64,000 bases of DNA, from positions 7,841,501 to 7,905,500 of the forward strand of contig NZ_CP116413.1 of NCBI RefSeq assembly GCF_030064675.1, given 5' to 3'. The position numbers and the translations under genes were made by a program. Shown in pieces: positions 8,651 through 17,216 of this stretch; position 1 is the first letter of the stretch, and each line of letters starts with the position of its first letter. This DNA is from Crossiella sp. CA-258035. Its GTDB lineage: Bacteria; Actinomycetota; Actinomycetes; Mycobacteriales; Pseudonocardiaceae. The notes beneath the pieces are model-generated. The model was not told the origin of the DNA and did not search any database. It saw only the letters and a program-made list of their open reading frames with translations.

Positions 8651-9401
8651 CGTCCTTGTTGCTCGCGTCGGTGAGGTGTTCCGCCGTCGCCGAGGGCCAC
8701 CGGCCGCCAGGAAGAGCACGTTCCGTGGTGACCTGTTGCAGCAGTTTCACCTGCTGGGCGCGCGCTGTGTTCGCCGCCGTCGTCAACGAGTTGAGCGCCA
8801 CTCCCGCCAATGTCGTGTACGCCGTCAACGCGCCGAGTGCGAACTTGATCCCGGCGGGTGCCGTGACCACACCACCGACCGCAACTGCGGCTATGGCCAA
8901 GGCACCGGCCACGGACGCGACGCCGATCGCGAGAGCATTCCAATACGCTTCGATCGCACCCGCAAGATCACTCAGTGTGGTGTGGATCGTGGTGGCAATG
9001 GTTTTGAGCGCCACCAACGCCTCACCTTGCACAGTGACCACATCTCCGTATGCCTCAGCTGCCTTGCCGGTCCACCTGTTGTCGGTGGTCAGCGATTCTT
9101 TGCGCAGGCGACCGGACAGTTCGCTCGCCATCGCGCCGACCTGAGTGGTCCACGCCTCACCCACTGCCCGCAGCGCCGACGGACTTCCTGGCACCTCGTA
9201 ACAGCGCTCCAGGTCCGCCATCGACTTCTCGATCTCCTGGCCAAGCCAACCCTGACTCGCCGCGAACCGTTGCAGCTGGTACGTGGGGTTCGCGGCTTGA
9301 GCGAACTCGAACGCGACCCTGATCATCTCGGCGGAGCCCAGGACCTCCTGCTTGGCTTCCCTGATCGTGTTCAGGGTCGCCTCGTTGTCTCTGTGAATCA
9401 T
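8622..9401 (-). CDS. WXG100-like secreted protein with C-terminal hydrophobic hairpin
   Basis: About 259 residues. The N-terminal 150 residues are helical and contain NRWTGKAAEAYGDV, a WXG-type turn (WTG) between helices as in WXG100/ESX substrates. A hydrophobic stretch rich in Ala/Gly/Val follows (two segments, around ALAIGVASVAGALAIAAVAV and FALGALTAYTTLAG), then a polar tail. The layout resembles the larger type VII substrates of actinobacteria that carry membrane-active segments. I favour ATG 9401, just after the stop of the upstream gene; an earlier ATG at 9458 would overlap it. No ESX secretion machinery is in the window. Confidence 0.72.
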   Translation of the reverse strand: MIHRDNEATLNTIREAKQEVLGSAEMIRVAFEFAQAANPTYQLQRFAASQGWLGQEIEKSMADLERCYEVPGSPSALRAVGEAWTTQVGAMASELSGRLRKESLTTDNRWTGKAAEAYGDVVTVQGEALVALKTIATTIHTTLSDLAGAIEAYWNALAIGVASVAGALAIAAVAVGGVVTAPAGIKFALGALTAYTTLAGVALNSLTTAANTARAQQVKLLQQVTTERALPGGRWPSATAEHLTDASNKDGDRSDWEPR

Positions 9402-9405
9402 GTCC

Positions 9406-9717
9406 TCAACCGCCCGCCCGCCGGAGACCGTGCGCACCCTCAGCGTCCTCACGCTCATAGGTCTCCGCGCTCATGCGCAGCGCCATGCCGACCTTGTCGA
9501 ACTCGGCCGCCGCGGACTCCAGCAACGACTCCAGGGCTTGCCGGACCTGCTCGTAGGTCGGCCCGATGATGTGGTCGAGCAGCATCGAGAACTGCTCTTC
9601 GTTCAGCATCAGGTTCTTGACCAGGGAGTGAGCTTGGCCGACTTCTCGCGCCGCGCTGCTCCACTCACCCGCATCCGCCCTCATCGCCTCGACTGACGCG
9701 CGAACCTTGTCGTCCAT
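9406..9717 (-). CDS. EspC/WXG100-like type VII secretion substrate
   Basis: 103-residue, mostly helical protein with a C-terminal YEREDA, matching the YxxxD/E export signal of type VII secretion substrates. Small helical hairpin proteins of this size (EspC/WXG100 type) are exported as dimers with a partner, and the next gene encodes a larger WXG-like protein that could be that partner. The ATG at 9717 is preceded by GGGAGGG. Family placement rests on size, helical pattern and the YxxxD signal. Confidence 0.72.
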   Translation of the reverse strand: MDDKVRASVEAMRADAGEWSSAAREVGQAHSLVKNLMLNEEQFSMLLDHIIGPTYEQVRQALESLLESAAAEFDKVGMALRMSAETYEREDAEGAHGLRRAGG

Positions 9718-9759
9718 ATCAGAACTCCCTCCCCGTCTTCATGGCCGTCCGACGGACCG

Positions 9760-10458
9760 CTAACCAGGCATCCCGGCGAGCCGAAGCAGCGCTTGCGGGT
9801 CCCTGGCCAATCGCAGCACTTGGGCGACGCTCCCCGGCGGGCTCAGGTTGGCGACCCCACCCGCGGCAGCGGCCTGCTGCGCGGCTCGCAAAGCTCGGCC
9901 CAACTCCACGCCGATCTCGGTGTGGCGAGCGAACTCCGCCCACCTCAGATCGACTGTGACCTCGGCGAACTGACCGTTCCGCATGGTCGCGACAACCCTG
10001 TCGTCGGGGGCGGCGCCGACGAAGACCGCGTCCGCCGCTTCCGCCAACTGCCGCTTGAACGCGGCGAAGTCCGCCGACCAGGCGGCGAGCACGGCCCTGA
10101 GCTCATCCCTGCTCCCTGGCGAGGAGGTCGTCGCCGCGCTTTGGGCGGCAAGCCGGTCGATCGAGACCTCCGGCAAGGCATCGTCGGTCGATTCGGTGAA
10201 CCGTGTTGCCAGCAGGTCATTCGCCACGCTCAGCACTGCCGCGCCCAGAAGCCGGCTGGTCACCTGAGCACGCCAGGTAGGTGCCAGTTCGACCGCTTGA
10301 ACCAACCCGTGATCGTCTAGCACCAGCCGGACCGCAGACGGATCCTCAGGTGCTGAAGTACCAGGATGTTCCGCTGCGGCGATCTTCGGCTTCGGCCGTT
10401 CTTCCTCGTCCCAGTCCTCGGTGAACTTGCTCAACCAGTTATCGCCGGACGGCGACAT
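9760..10458 (-). CDS. YbaB/EbfC-family-like protein
   Basis: 232 residues. Residues about 110-200 resemble the YbaB/EbfC nucleoid-associated fold: a long helix, then VVATMRNGQFAEVTVDLRWAE as the central beta hairpin, then a second helix rich in Ala and Gln. The N-terminal 90 residues are acidic and unassigned. YbaB-like proteins are often found beside ESX-like substrate genes in Pseudonocardiaceae, so this is probably part of that module rather than the housekeeping YbaB. A structured leader with a duplicated hairpin precedes the ATG. Confidence 0.65.
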   Translation of the reverse strand: MSPSGDNWLSKFTEDWDEEERPKPKIAAAEHPGTSAPEDPSAVRLVLDDHGLVQAVELAPTWRAQVTSRLLGAAVLSVANDLLATRFTESTDDALPEVSIDRLAAQSAATTSSPGSRDELRAVLAAWSADFAAFKRQLAEAADAVFVGAAPDDRVVATMRNGQFAEVTVDLRWAEFARHTEIGVELGRALRAAQQAAAAGGVANLSPPGSVAQVLRLARDPQALLRLAGMPG

Positions 10459-10473
10459 GCACTCCCCCTGCGG

Positions 10474-10503
10474 TCCGGACCGACGCCTCCCCCAGGTCGG
10501 TCC
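10474..10503 (-). repeat. Duplicated hairpin leader, copy 1
   Basis: 30-bp element shared with 11128-11157, differing at one position. It starts 16 bases upstream of the YbaB-like ATG. A 7-bp stem (GGACCGA with TCGGTCC) closes a loop that on the minus strand reads as a GGGGGAGG purine run, like a ribosome binding site. Confidence 0.6.
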
Positions 10504-10592
10504 TCAGCGGAGCCTAGGTGATCAGCACTCGGCCCAGCGCCCGAACCGGCGAACTCCGCTCGATCAGCGGATGAGGGGCAGACGGACCCTGT

Positions 10593-11117
10593 TCACGACA
10601 GCCAGCCGTGCTCGGTGCGCACCCGCTCGGCCTGCTCCACACGTCTGAGGAGTGAGGCCGCGAACAGGTATGGCATGGGCAGGCACATCACGGCCACCCC
10701 GCTCATGCTCACCTGGGCTGTCACCGCTGAGCCCGCCATCCCTGCCCTGGCATGCTCGAGCGCCAACAGCCCGATGACCACACCGGACAGGGACAGCACG
10801 ACCGTGGCACCGGCGAACCAGGCGTACAGCGTCCGGAGTCGGCCGAGCAATGGCAGGTTCACCTGGTCGGCCCTGATCGCCTGCCGCAGCAACAGCAGGA
10901 GCAGTCCAGCCGCCAGCAACAGGCTCACCAGGAACACCGCTTGCGCCGTGATGAACCGCGCGGGCCAGGAACCTTCCGGGTACTCGATGGGGCCCACTGT
11001 GACGCCCACGAACCACACCAAAAGGGTCGGCAGACACAGGAAGATCGCCATGCCGAGCGCCGAACCCCTGGTCCGGTTGGCGCCCAGCAGAACCGCCATT
11101 CCGTCGGTGTCACGCAT
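10593..11117 (-). CDS. Four-helix membrane protein of unknown function (ESX-like block)
   Basis: 174 residues with four hydrophobic segments (ALGMAIFLCLPTLLVWFVG, FLVSLLLAAGLLLLLL, FAGATVVLSLSGVVIGLL and VAVMCLPMPYLFAASL). No family recognised. It is the last gene of the PE/PPE/EspG-like module, as the other small membrane protein is last in the WXG-like module. Its ATG at 11117 is preceded by a G-rich stretch and by the second copy of the hairpin leader. Confidence 0.7.
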   Translation of the reverse strand: MRDTDGMAVLLGANRTRGSALGMAIFLCLPTLLVWFVGVTVGPIEYPEGSWPARFITAQAVFLVSLLLAAGLLLLLLRQAIRADQVNLPLLGRLRTLYAWFAGATVVLSLSGVVIGLLALEHARAGMAGSAVTAQVSMSGVAVMCLPMPYLFAASLLRRVEQAERVRTEHGWLS

Positions 11118-11127
11118 CCCCCCGCGC

Positions 11128-11157
11128 TCCGGACCGACGCCTCCCCCAGCTCGGTCC
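11128..11157 (-). repeat. Duplicated hairpin leader, copy 2
   Basis: Second copy of the 30-bp element, 11 bases upstream of the membrane-protein ATG at 11117. Here the stem extends to 9 bp (CCGGACCGA with TCGGTCCGG, 11129-11159). The loop again carries the GGGGGAGG-like run on the minus strand. Confidence 0.6.
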
Positions 11158-11175
11158 GGACCCCAGGCCAGGGGA

Positions 11176-11961
11176 TCAGCGGTCCACGACCTCGGCCAGC
11201 AGGCTGTCGAGTTGTTCGGCGACCTTGCGGTTGTCCACGCCGAAGAAGTTGATCCAGCCGTTGCGTTCCCGGCTGCCGATGCGGCCTGCCTGGATGTCGA
11301 AGACGTTGAGCACGCTGCTCGCGCGCAGGCTGCGGCCGTACTGGTCGCGGGCGGTGGCGCCGAACTGGGCGTACAGGGTGCGGTCGGCGTCGCCTATCTC
11401 CCACAGGAGCTGGGCGTCTTCCTGGCGGACGCCGCGGCTGGTGAGGATCTGGACGAAGACCTTGCCCTGGTCGGCGGCCTGGCTGACCGCGGACTCCAGC
11501 ACGTCGGCGGCGACGGTGACCGAGCCGACGCGGCCCGGTGGGGGCTGGGGCAGCAGGCCGGCGGCCGCGGGGGCCAGGCCGGTGCTGCGGACCCAGCCGA
11601 AGCGGTACCGGTCGCCGTCGTGCACGGCCAGCACGCCGGTGTCGCCGACGGCCGAGCAGAGCGCCTTGACCTCGGGCAGGATCTGCTCGCCCACCCGCCA
11701 GGAGAACCGGATGTCGATGGACCGGTTGGGGCGGGCCAGCAGGATCAGCAGGTCCTCCAGCTCCACGTCCAACCGGCCGTCCTCGGCGCGGCCGCGCTGT
11801 TCCAGGGACGACCAGGCGAGGCGGCGGAAGTGCGCGCGTTCCTCGTCGGTGACGCCGTGGGACAGCGTGTTCAGCTCGGTGGGCTTGTCGCCCAGTCGCA
11901 GGTGCTCCCAGAGGACCTCGAACTCCAGTGCGTTCAGTTCGAGGTCGAGTGAAACGGTCAC
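11176..11961 (-). CDS. EspG-family ESX secretion-associated chaperone
   Basis: 261 residues. Resembles the EspG family, cytosolic chaperones that bind the tip of PPE proteins and keep PE/PPE pairs export-competent. Family features visible: N-terminal LELNALEFEVLWEHLRLG, a central sheet around SIDIRFSWRVG, and a C-terminal GSRERNGWINFFGVDN near residue 235. Its GTG at 11961 overlaps the stop of the PPE-like gene by 4 nt. The order PE-like, PPE-like, EspG matches mycobacterial ESX loci and supports the call. Confidence 0.82.
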   Translation of the reverse strand: MTVSLDLELNALEFEVLWEHLRLGDKPTELNTLSHGVTDEERAHFRRLAWSSLEQRGRAEDGRLDVELEDLLILLARPNRSIDIRFSWRVGEQILPEVKALCSAVGDTGVLAVHDGDRYRFGWVRSTGLAPAAAGLLPQPPPGRVGSVTVAADVLESAVSQAADQGKVFVQILTSRGVRQEDAQLLWEIGDADRTLYAQFGATARDQYGRSLRASSVLNVFDIQAGRIGSRERNGWINFFGVDNRKVAEQLDSLLAEVVDR

Positions 11962-13193
11962 AGGCCCGGACGCTCACCGATCACCGGCGGCGCGACCAGC
12001 GTGCCCTCGCCGAAGATGTCGTCGGTCTCGATGAGGTAGTCAGGACGCTTGTGCTCCTTGTCCTCCTCGCCGTTGGCTCGCGCGCCACCGCCCATGGGAC
12101 CGCCGCCCATGCCGGGCGCGCCACCACGGCCACCGGGACCAAAACCGCTGCCGGGACCGCCTGGGCCACCCGAGCCGATGCCGCCCATGCCGCCGGGGCC
12201 GAAGCCGGGGCGCATGCCGGCGGAGCCGCTGCCGGAGCCGGGGCCGAAGCCGCCGGGCATGCCGCCGACCGGGACCGGGCCGAAGGTCGAGCCGCCACCA
12301 CCGGGGCCGGGGGTCGGCACCGGATTGTTCATCGGCAGCGGCTGGTTGACCACCGGGGACGGGATGACCCGGTTCGGGTCGACCTGGTCGTTGGGCAGGT
12401 TGCGGTGCCAGTCATCGTTGCGGGTGTTGTCGATCGGGTCCCGGTCGTCGGGGATGCCGTCGCCGTCCTTGTCACCGGGGCGGTTGTTGTCCCGGTTGGT
12501 GTTCCGGTCGTCGACCGGGTCCCGGTCGTCCGGGATGCCGTCGCCGTCCCGGTCGCCGACCAGCACACCGCGCCGGGTCGGGTCGGAGTTGTCGAAGTTG
12601 CCGCCGCGCCGGGTCGGGGTGGCCACCGGGTTGCCGACCTCGGACTTGCCGCCGCCGGAGGCGCCGACGCCGACGTCGATCGGGTCGGGCGCGACGAAGG
12701 TGGGCAGGTTCGAGGTGGAGGAGAGCACCGTGGTCTCGTAGCCGCGCATGGTCTCGCGGGCCTTGCGCTCGGCGTTGTCCTTGTCCTGCTGTTCCTGCTG
12801 CTTGTCGGTCATCCCGCCGGTGAGCGAGGCCCAGCCGCGGGAGATGAAGTTGTCACTGGAGGTGACCTGCTTGGCGGGCTCGATCTTCTTCTGCGTGTCG
12901 ACGAAGGTGTTCGTGCTGGTCGACGAGGTGGTCCGCATCAGGTCGGCCATGCTGGAAGCCTCGGTGGCCCACTGGTGCGCGGGCGAGACGCGCTCCTGCA
13001 TCTGGTCGAAGGACTTGCCCTGCATGACGCCGGTGGCGCCCTCGAAGGCCTTCTTCACGTTCTCGCCGATCCGGCCCAGCCGCTCGGCCTGCTTCTCCCA
13101 GAGCAGATCACGACTGCTCAGGGCATAGTGCCCACGGCCTTCGTTGATCATCTTGTGGATCTGCTCGTGGCTGTACGCGTCCCAGTTGGTCAT
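11958..13193 (-). CDS. PPE-like protein with two calcium-binding-type DxDxDG repeats
   Basis: 411 residues. Residues 1-170 are helical and PPE/WXG-like. A Ser/Thr linker follows, then two repeats, DRDGDGIPDDRDP and DKDGDGIPDDRDP (about 215-255), which have the spacing of thrombospondin type-3 calcium-binding loops. After a Pro/Gly-rich, very low-complexity region (about 270-375) comes an acidic end with DDIFGEG. No signal peptide is visible, as expected for a type VII substrate. It is flanked by a PE-like gene (28 bases upstream) and by the overlapping EspG-like gene. The repeats are also visible at DNA level (around 12425-12465 and 12515-12555). Confidence 0.75.
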   Translation of the reverse strand: MTNWDAYSHEQIHKMINEGRGHYALSSRDLLWEKQAERLGRIGENVKKAFEGATGVMQGKSFDQMQERVSPAHQWATEASSMADLMRTTSSTSTNTFVDTQKKIEPAKQVTSSDNFISRGWASLTGGMTDKQQEQQDKDNAERKARETMRGYETTVLSSTSNLPTFVAPDPIDVGVGASGGGKSEVGNPVATPTRRGGNFDNSDPTRRGVLVGDRDGDGIPDDRDPVDDRNTNRDNNRPGDKDGDGIPDDRDPIDNTRNDDWHRNLPNDQVDPNRVIPSPVVNQPLPMNNPVPTPGPGGGGSTFGPVPVGGMPGGFGPGSGSGSAGMRPGFGPGGMGGIGSGGPGGPGSGFGPGGRGGAPGMGGGPMGGGARANGEEDKEHKRPDYLIETDDIFGEGTLVAPPVIGERPGL

Positions 13194-13221
13194 GTCCTCA
13201 CCCCAGTTGTGCCCGTGCGGC

Positions 13222-13536
13222 TCAGGCCCGCTTCATGGAGGAGCGGTTGGCCTGCTCCTGACGCTCGTAGTCCGCGAGGCCGCTCTTCAAGTTGGTGATC
13301 ATCGCCTGGATGGAGGCGATCAACTTGTCGGCGGCGGCCACGAGCCCGGTGGGGCCGGTGGCGGGCAGGTCGAGACGCTTGGCCAGCTCGATGCTCGCGG
13401 GATCGTTGGCGGGCGCCTCCTGGATGCCGATCGCCGCGGTGTACTCCCGCAGGTCCTTGGCCTCTTCCAGCTCGGCTTCCAGCTTCGCGATCAGCCCCGG
13501 CACCTCGGCCGGCTTGATCATCACTCGATCCGCCAT
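13222..13536 (-). CDS. PE/EspC-like small ESX substrate
   Basis: 104 residues, two amphipathic helices separated by an Ala/Pro/Asp loop, ending in YERQEQ. The YxxxE motif matches the type VII secretion signal found just after the second helix of PE and EspC proteins. It is first in the PE-PPE-EspG-like module, so it would be the obligate partner of the next gene product. ATG at 13536; a GGAGG-type site lies 8 bases upstream. Confidence 0.75.
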   Translation of the reverse strand: MADRVMIKPAEVPGLIAKLEAELEEAKDLREYTAAIGIQEAPANDPASIELAKRLDLPATGPTGLVAAADKLIASIQAMITNLKSGLADYERQEQANRSSMKRA

Positions 13537-13653
13537 GGGTTCCCTCCAGCAACGTCCTCCCAGACGGGACCTAGGATGTCACAACCCATGACGGCGGTTC
13601 CGTGCTTTGTCCACAGGTGAGCCAGCTCACATGACATTCGCAAATATGGCGGA

Positions 13654-14262
13654 TCAAGTCTTCGCCGGGAGCTTCTCGATCACCGCGCTGAGCACCTTCT
13701 CGGCGAACCCGCAGGCGTCCGGGGTGACCGCGGGCATGGTCTTGTACGAGGTGAAGTAGGAGCGCAGCGTCTCGGTGTCCGAGATCGCCGTGAAGACCAT
13801 GCAGCCGCGCTGGTCAGCGCCGTCCAGGGAGCGCACGGACGGGTAGCCGGCGACCTTGCCGACCTCCAGGCCGGACCCCGCCTTGGGGGCCTCCGCGCCG
13901 AACTTCTTCAGCAGGGTGTCCCGGTAGAGCTCCACCCGCACCTCGGCGCGGCTGTTGGAGTGGTTGCTCCAGGCGCAACTGGCCGCCGCGGGCTTGGGCT
14001 TGTCCGGCAGGCCGAGGCCGCTGAGCTGGGCCGCGGGCAGGATCTCGCAGGGCGCGGTGCGGAAGGTGCCCTCCACCGTCTTGGGCTGGGTGGTGACCTT
14101 CGTCCAGTCCCCCGAGGCCGCGGAAGAGGAGGAGGCCGGGGAGGTCGGGGCCGGGGGCTGCGTCGGGGCGGGCGACTCGCCCCCACAGGCGGTGAGGAGC
14201 ACCGCGGCCGACACCAGCACGGACCCGAGCAACCAACGTTGTGCCGTCACGGCAGCGAGCAT
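13654..14262 (-). CDS. DUF3558-family lipoprotein
   Basis: About 202 residues. Lipoprotein signal peptide with lipobox LTAC, then a Ser/Pro/Thr linker and a globular domain containing PCEIL, CAWSN and a paired C-terminal Cys (GCMVFTA and ACGFAEK), typical of DUF3558. Function unknown; expected at the outer face of the membrane. Paralogous to the next gene upstream (14271-14816). ATG 14262 lacks a good ribosome site and GTG 14250 is possible. Confidence 0.8.
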   Translation of the reverse strand: MLAAVTAQRWLLGSVLVSAAVLLTACGGESPAPTQPPAPTSPASSSSAASGDWTKVTTQPKTVEGTFRTAPCEILPAAQLSGLGLPDKPKPAAASCAWSNHSNSRAEVRVELYRDTLLKKFGAEAPKAGSGLEVGKVAGYPSVRSLDGADQRGCMVFTAISDTETLRSYFTSYKTMPAVTPDACGFAEKVLSAVIEKLPAKT

Positions 14263-14270
14263 ACGGAGGA

Positions 14271-14816
14271 TCAGCTGCCCGCGGGCAGCTTCCCGATGAC
14301 TGCCTCGGCCACCCGCTGGGCCCGCCCGCAGGCGTCCGGGACGGCCTTCGGCGCGCTGAAGGCCACGTGCAGCGCCTCGGTGGCCGACACCCCGATCCGG
14401 AACTCGCAGCCGCGCCCGTCGCCGCCCTCCTGGGCTCGCACCGCCGGATAGCCAGCGACCTTGACCACGGACACGCCCGCCGAGTCCGGCTCGCGGTCGT
14501 AGCGCTGGGCCAGGGACAGCGGATCCAGCTCGACCAGGACCGCGGTGCCGCCGTCCTGGTCCCGCCAGGTGCACCCGGCCGGGTCCGCCTGCGCGCTCGC
14601 GGTCGGGGGCGAGGGCAGGCCGAGGTCGCGGCGCTCGGCCTCGGTCAGCGTCTCGCACGGGCTGACCCGGAAGTCCTTGTTCACCGACTTCGGGCTGCTG
14701 ACCCTGGTCCACTCCTTGACCGCCGTGCTGGTCTCCGGTCCCGGCTGCGCGGCGGTGCAGGCGGCGGTCAGGCCGGTCCCCAGCACCGCCAGCAGCGCCC
14801 AGCGGCGGCGGGACAT
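14271..14816 (-). CDS. DUF3558-family lipoprotein, tandem paralog
   Basis: 181 residues with lipobox LTAAC at about residue 17-21. It shares with its downstream neighbour the pattern PCETL (Cys near 54), a GCTW motif, KVAGYPAVR and a final DACGRAQ. Tandem duplication of an extracytoplasmic lipoprotein, located between thrC (13 bases away) and the ESX-like block. DUF3558 lipoproteins are common near ESX-like genes in this family of bacteria. No specific role can be read from the sequence. Confidence 0.8.
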   Translation of the reverse strand: MSRRRWALLAVLGTGLTAACTAAQPGPETSTAVKEWTRVSSPKSVNKDFRVSPCETLTEAERRDLGLPSPPTASAQADPAGCTWRDQDGGTAVLVELDPLSLAQRYDREPDSAGVSVVKVAGYPAVRAQEGGDGRGCEFRIGVSATEALHVAFSAPKAVPDACGRAQRVAEAVIGKLPAGS

Positions 14817-14829
14817 CGGGAGCGCCCGC

Positions 14830-15915
14830 TCAGCTGAGCTCGAGCGCGGCGGCCACCGCGCCGGGGTCCACCGGCAGCGGCTCGACCTCGGTCATGCCGA
14901 GCAGGGCGGTGTCCGGGTCCTTGAGGCCGTGGCCGGTGACCGTGCACACCACCAGCGAGCCCTTGGGCAGCCGGCCGTCCTCGGCGGTGGCCAGCAGGCC
15001 CGCGACACTGGAGGCGGAGGCCGGTTCCACGAACACGCCCTCGCGGGCGGCCAGCAGCTTGTAGGCGGCCAGGATGTGCTCGTCGGAGAGGGCGTGGAAC
15101 AGGCCATTGGACTCGTCCTTCGCCTCGACCGCGCCGGTCCAGGAGGCCGGGCTGCCGATCCGGATGGCGGTGGCGATGGTCTCCGGGTTGGACACCGGGT
15201 GGCCCAGCACCAGCGGGGCCGCGCCCTCGGCCTGGAAGCCGAACATGCGCGGGGTCGAGGCCACCACGCCGTCCGCGGCGTACTCGCGGTAGCCCTTCCA
15301 GTAGCCGGTGATGTTGCCCGCGTTGCCCACCGGCAGGCAGTGGATGTCCGGGGCCCGGCCGAGCACGTCGCAGACCTCGAACGCGGCCGACTTCTGGCCC
15401 TCGATGCGCACCAGGTTCACCGAGTTGACCAGGTAGACCGGGTGCGCGGAGGCGGTCTTGCGGGCCAGCTCCAGGCAGTCGTCGAAGTTGCCGTCGACCT
15501 GCAGGATGCGCGCGCCGTAGGCCACCGCCTGGGCCAGCTTGCCCAGCGCGATCTTGCCGCGCGGCACCAGCACCGCGCTGGTCAGCCCGGCGCGGGCGGC
15601 GTAGGCGGCGGCCGAGGCCGAGGTGTTGCCGGTGGAGGCGCAGATGACCGCCTTGCTGCCCTCGGCCTTGGCGTAGGTCATGGCCACGGTCATGCCGCGG
15701 TCCTTGAACGAGCCGGTCGGGTTGACGCCCTCGATCTTGAGGAAGACCTGGCAGCCGGTCAGCTCGGACAGGTGCGCCGCGGGCAGCAGCGGGGTGCCGC
15801 CCTCGTGCAGGGTGATGATCTCCGCGCCCGCCGGCACCGCGATCCGGTCCCGGTAGGCGTTGATGATCCCGGGCCAGCCCGGACGCGTCGACGCCTCAGC
15901 AGCAAGCGTGCTCAC
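14830..15915 (-). CDS. thrC: Threonine synthase
   Basis: 361 residues. PLP enzyme converting O-phosphohomoserine to threonine. The PLP lysine is in [11 protein letters not shown] (about residue 66), with the phosphate-binding [12 protein letters not shown] near 200. The short form fits the actinobacterial class, which lacks the plant-type SAM-binding extension. GTG at 15915 overlaps the hom stop by 4 nt (GTGA). thrB is displaced about 6.7 kb downstream. Confidence 0.97.
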   Translation of the reverse strand: MSTLAAEASTRPGWPGIINAYRDRIAVPAGAEIITLHEGGTPLLPAAHLSELTGCQVFLKIEGVNPTGSFKDRGMTVAMTYAKAEGSKAVICASTGNTSASAAAYAARAGLTSAVLVPRGKIALGKLAQAVAYGARILQVDGNFDDCLELARKTASAHPVYLVNSVNLVRIEGQKSAAFEVCDVLGRAPDIHCLPVGNAGNITGYWKGYREYAADGVVASTPRMFGFQAEGAAPLVLGHPVSNPETIATAIRIGSPASWTGAVEAKDESNGLFHALSDEHILAAYKLLAAREGVFVEPASASSVAGLLATAEDGRLPKGSLVVCTVTGHGLKDPDTALLGMTEVEPLPVDPGAVAAALELS

Positions 15916-17216
15916 AGTTGCTCACCCTCCACCCGCATCACGGCGGCCACCTCACGGACGATGGGCAGCCCGGCGATCTTCTCCACGGTGGAGCGCAGCG
16001 CCTCGTCCGGCGCCATGTGCGTGACCACGACCAGGTTGGCCGAGCCCTCACGGCCCTCCTGGCGGACCGCGGCGATGCTCACGCCGTGCTCGGCGAACAT
16101 CGCGGCCACCTGGGTCAGCACGCCCGGCTGGTCCTCGACCTCCAGGCTGATGTGGTACGCGGTGAGCGTCTCGCCCATCGGCCGCACCGGCAGCTGGGCG
16201 TAGGCGGACTCGCGCGGGCCCCGGCCGCCGAGCACCTTGTTGCGGGCCACCGCGACCAGGTCGCCGAGCACCGCGCTGGCGGTGGGCGCGCCACCGGCGC
16301 CAGGGCCGTAGAACATCAGCTGACCGGCCGCCGCCGCCTCCACGTACACCGCGTTGAACGCGCCGTTCACGCTGGCCAGCTGGTGGGTGCGCGGGATCAT
16401 CGCCGGGTGCACGCGCACCGAGACGCTCTCCGCGCCGTCCTCGCCGACCACCCGCTCGCAGATGGCCAGCAGCTTGACCGTGCGGCCGAGCAGCCGGGCC
16501 GCGGCGATGTCGGAGGCGGTGACCGAGGCGATGCCCTCGCGGTACACGTCGGAGGCGGTGACCCTGGTGTGGAAGGACAGCGAGGCCAGGATGGCGGCCT
16601 TGGCCGCGGCGTCGAAGCCGTCCACGTCCGCGGTCGGGTCGGCCTCGGCGTAGCCCAGCCGGGAGGCCTCCTCCAGCGTCTCGCCGTAGCCCGCGCCGGT
16701 GGCGTCCATCGCGGAGAGGATGTAGTTGGTGGTGCCGTTGACGATGCCCATCACCCTGGTGATCTGGTCACCGGCCAGCGACTCGCGCAGCGGGCGCAGC
16801 AGCGGGATGGCCCCGGCCACCGCGGCCTCGAAGTACAGGTCGGCGCCGGAGGCGTCCGCGGCGGCGTAGAGCTCCGCGCCGTGCTCGGCCAGCAGCGCCT
16901 TGTTCGCGGTGACCACCGACTTGCCGTTGGTCAGCGCCGTGCCGAGCAGCCCGCGCACCGGGTCGATGCCGCCGATGACCTCGACGATCACGTCGGCGTC
17001 CCCGTTGACCAGGGCGGCGGCGTCGGTGGTCAGCAGCTCGGCTGGCACGTCGGTGTGCTTGTGCGGGCGGCGGACCGCGATGCCGGTCAGCTCGACCGGG
17101 GCGCCGATGCGCGCGGTGAGGTCCTCGGCCTGCTCGCGGAGCAGCCGCACCACCTCGGTGCCGACGGTCCCGCATCCGAGCAGCGCGACTTTGATCGGCT
17201 CTCCGCTGTTGGTCAC
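15912..17216 (-). CDS. hom: Homoserine dehydrogenase
   Basis: 434 residues. Reduces aspartate semialdehyde to homoserine. N-terminal dinucleotide-binding [15 protein letters not shown], catalytic-domain motif [35 protein letters not shown], and a C-terminal ACT domain (about 350-434) for threonine feedback. Overlaps lysA by 4 nt on one side and thrC by 4 nt on the other, so lysA-hom-thrC behaves as a tight operon. Confidence 0.97.
   Translation of the reverse strand: MTNSGEPIKVALLGCGTVGTEVVRLLREQAEDLTARIGAPVELTGIAVRRPHKHTDVPAELLTTDAAALVNGDADVIVEVIGGIDPVRGLLGTALTNGKSVVTANKALLAEHGAELYAAADASGADLYFEAAVAGAIPLLRPLRESLAGDQITRVMGIVNGTTNYILSAMDATGAGYGETLEEASRLGYAEADPTADVDGFDAAAKAAILASLSFHTRVTASDVYREGIASVTASDIAAARLLGRTVKLLAICERVVGEDGAESVSVRVHPAMIPRTHQLASVNGAFNAVYVEAAAAGQLMFYGPGAGGAPTASAVLGDLVAVARNKVLGGRGPRESAYAQLPVRPMGETLTAYHISLEVEDQPGVLTQVAAMFAEHGVSIAAVRQEGREGSANLVVVTHMAPDEALRSTVEKIAGLPIVREVAAVMRVEGEQL

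Noticed and set aside
12425-12560. Tandem DNA repeat as a mobile or regulatory element
   Set aside because: It is in frame inside the PPE-like gene and encodes the two DxDGDGIPDD repeats.
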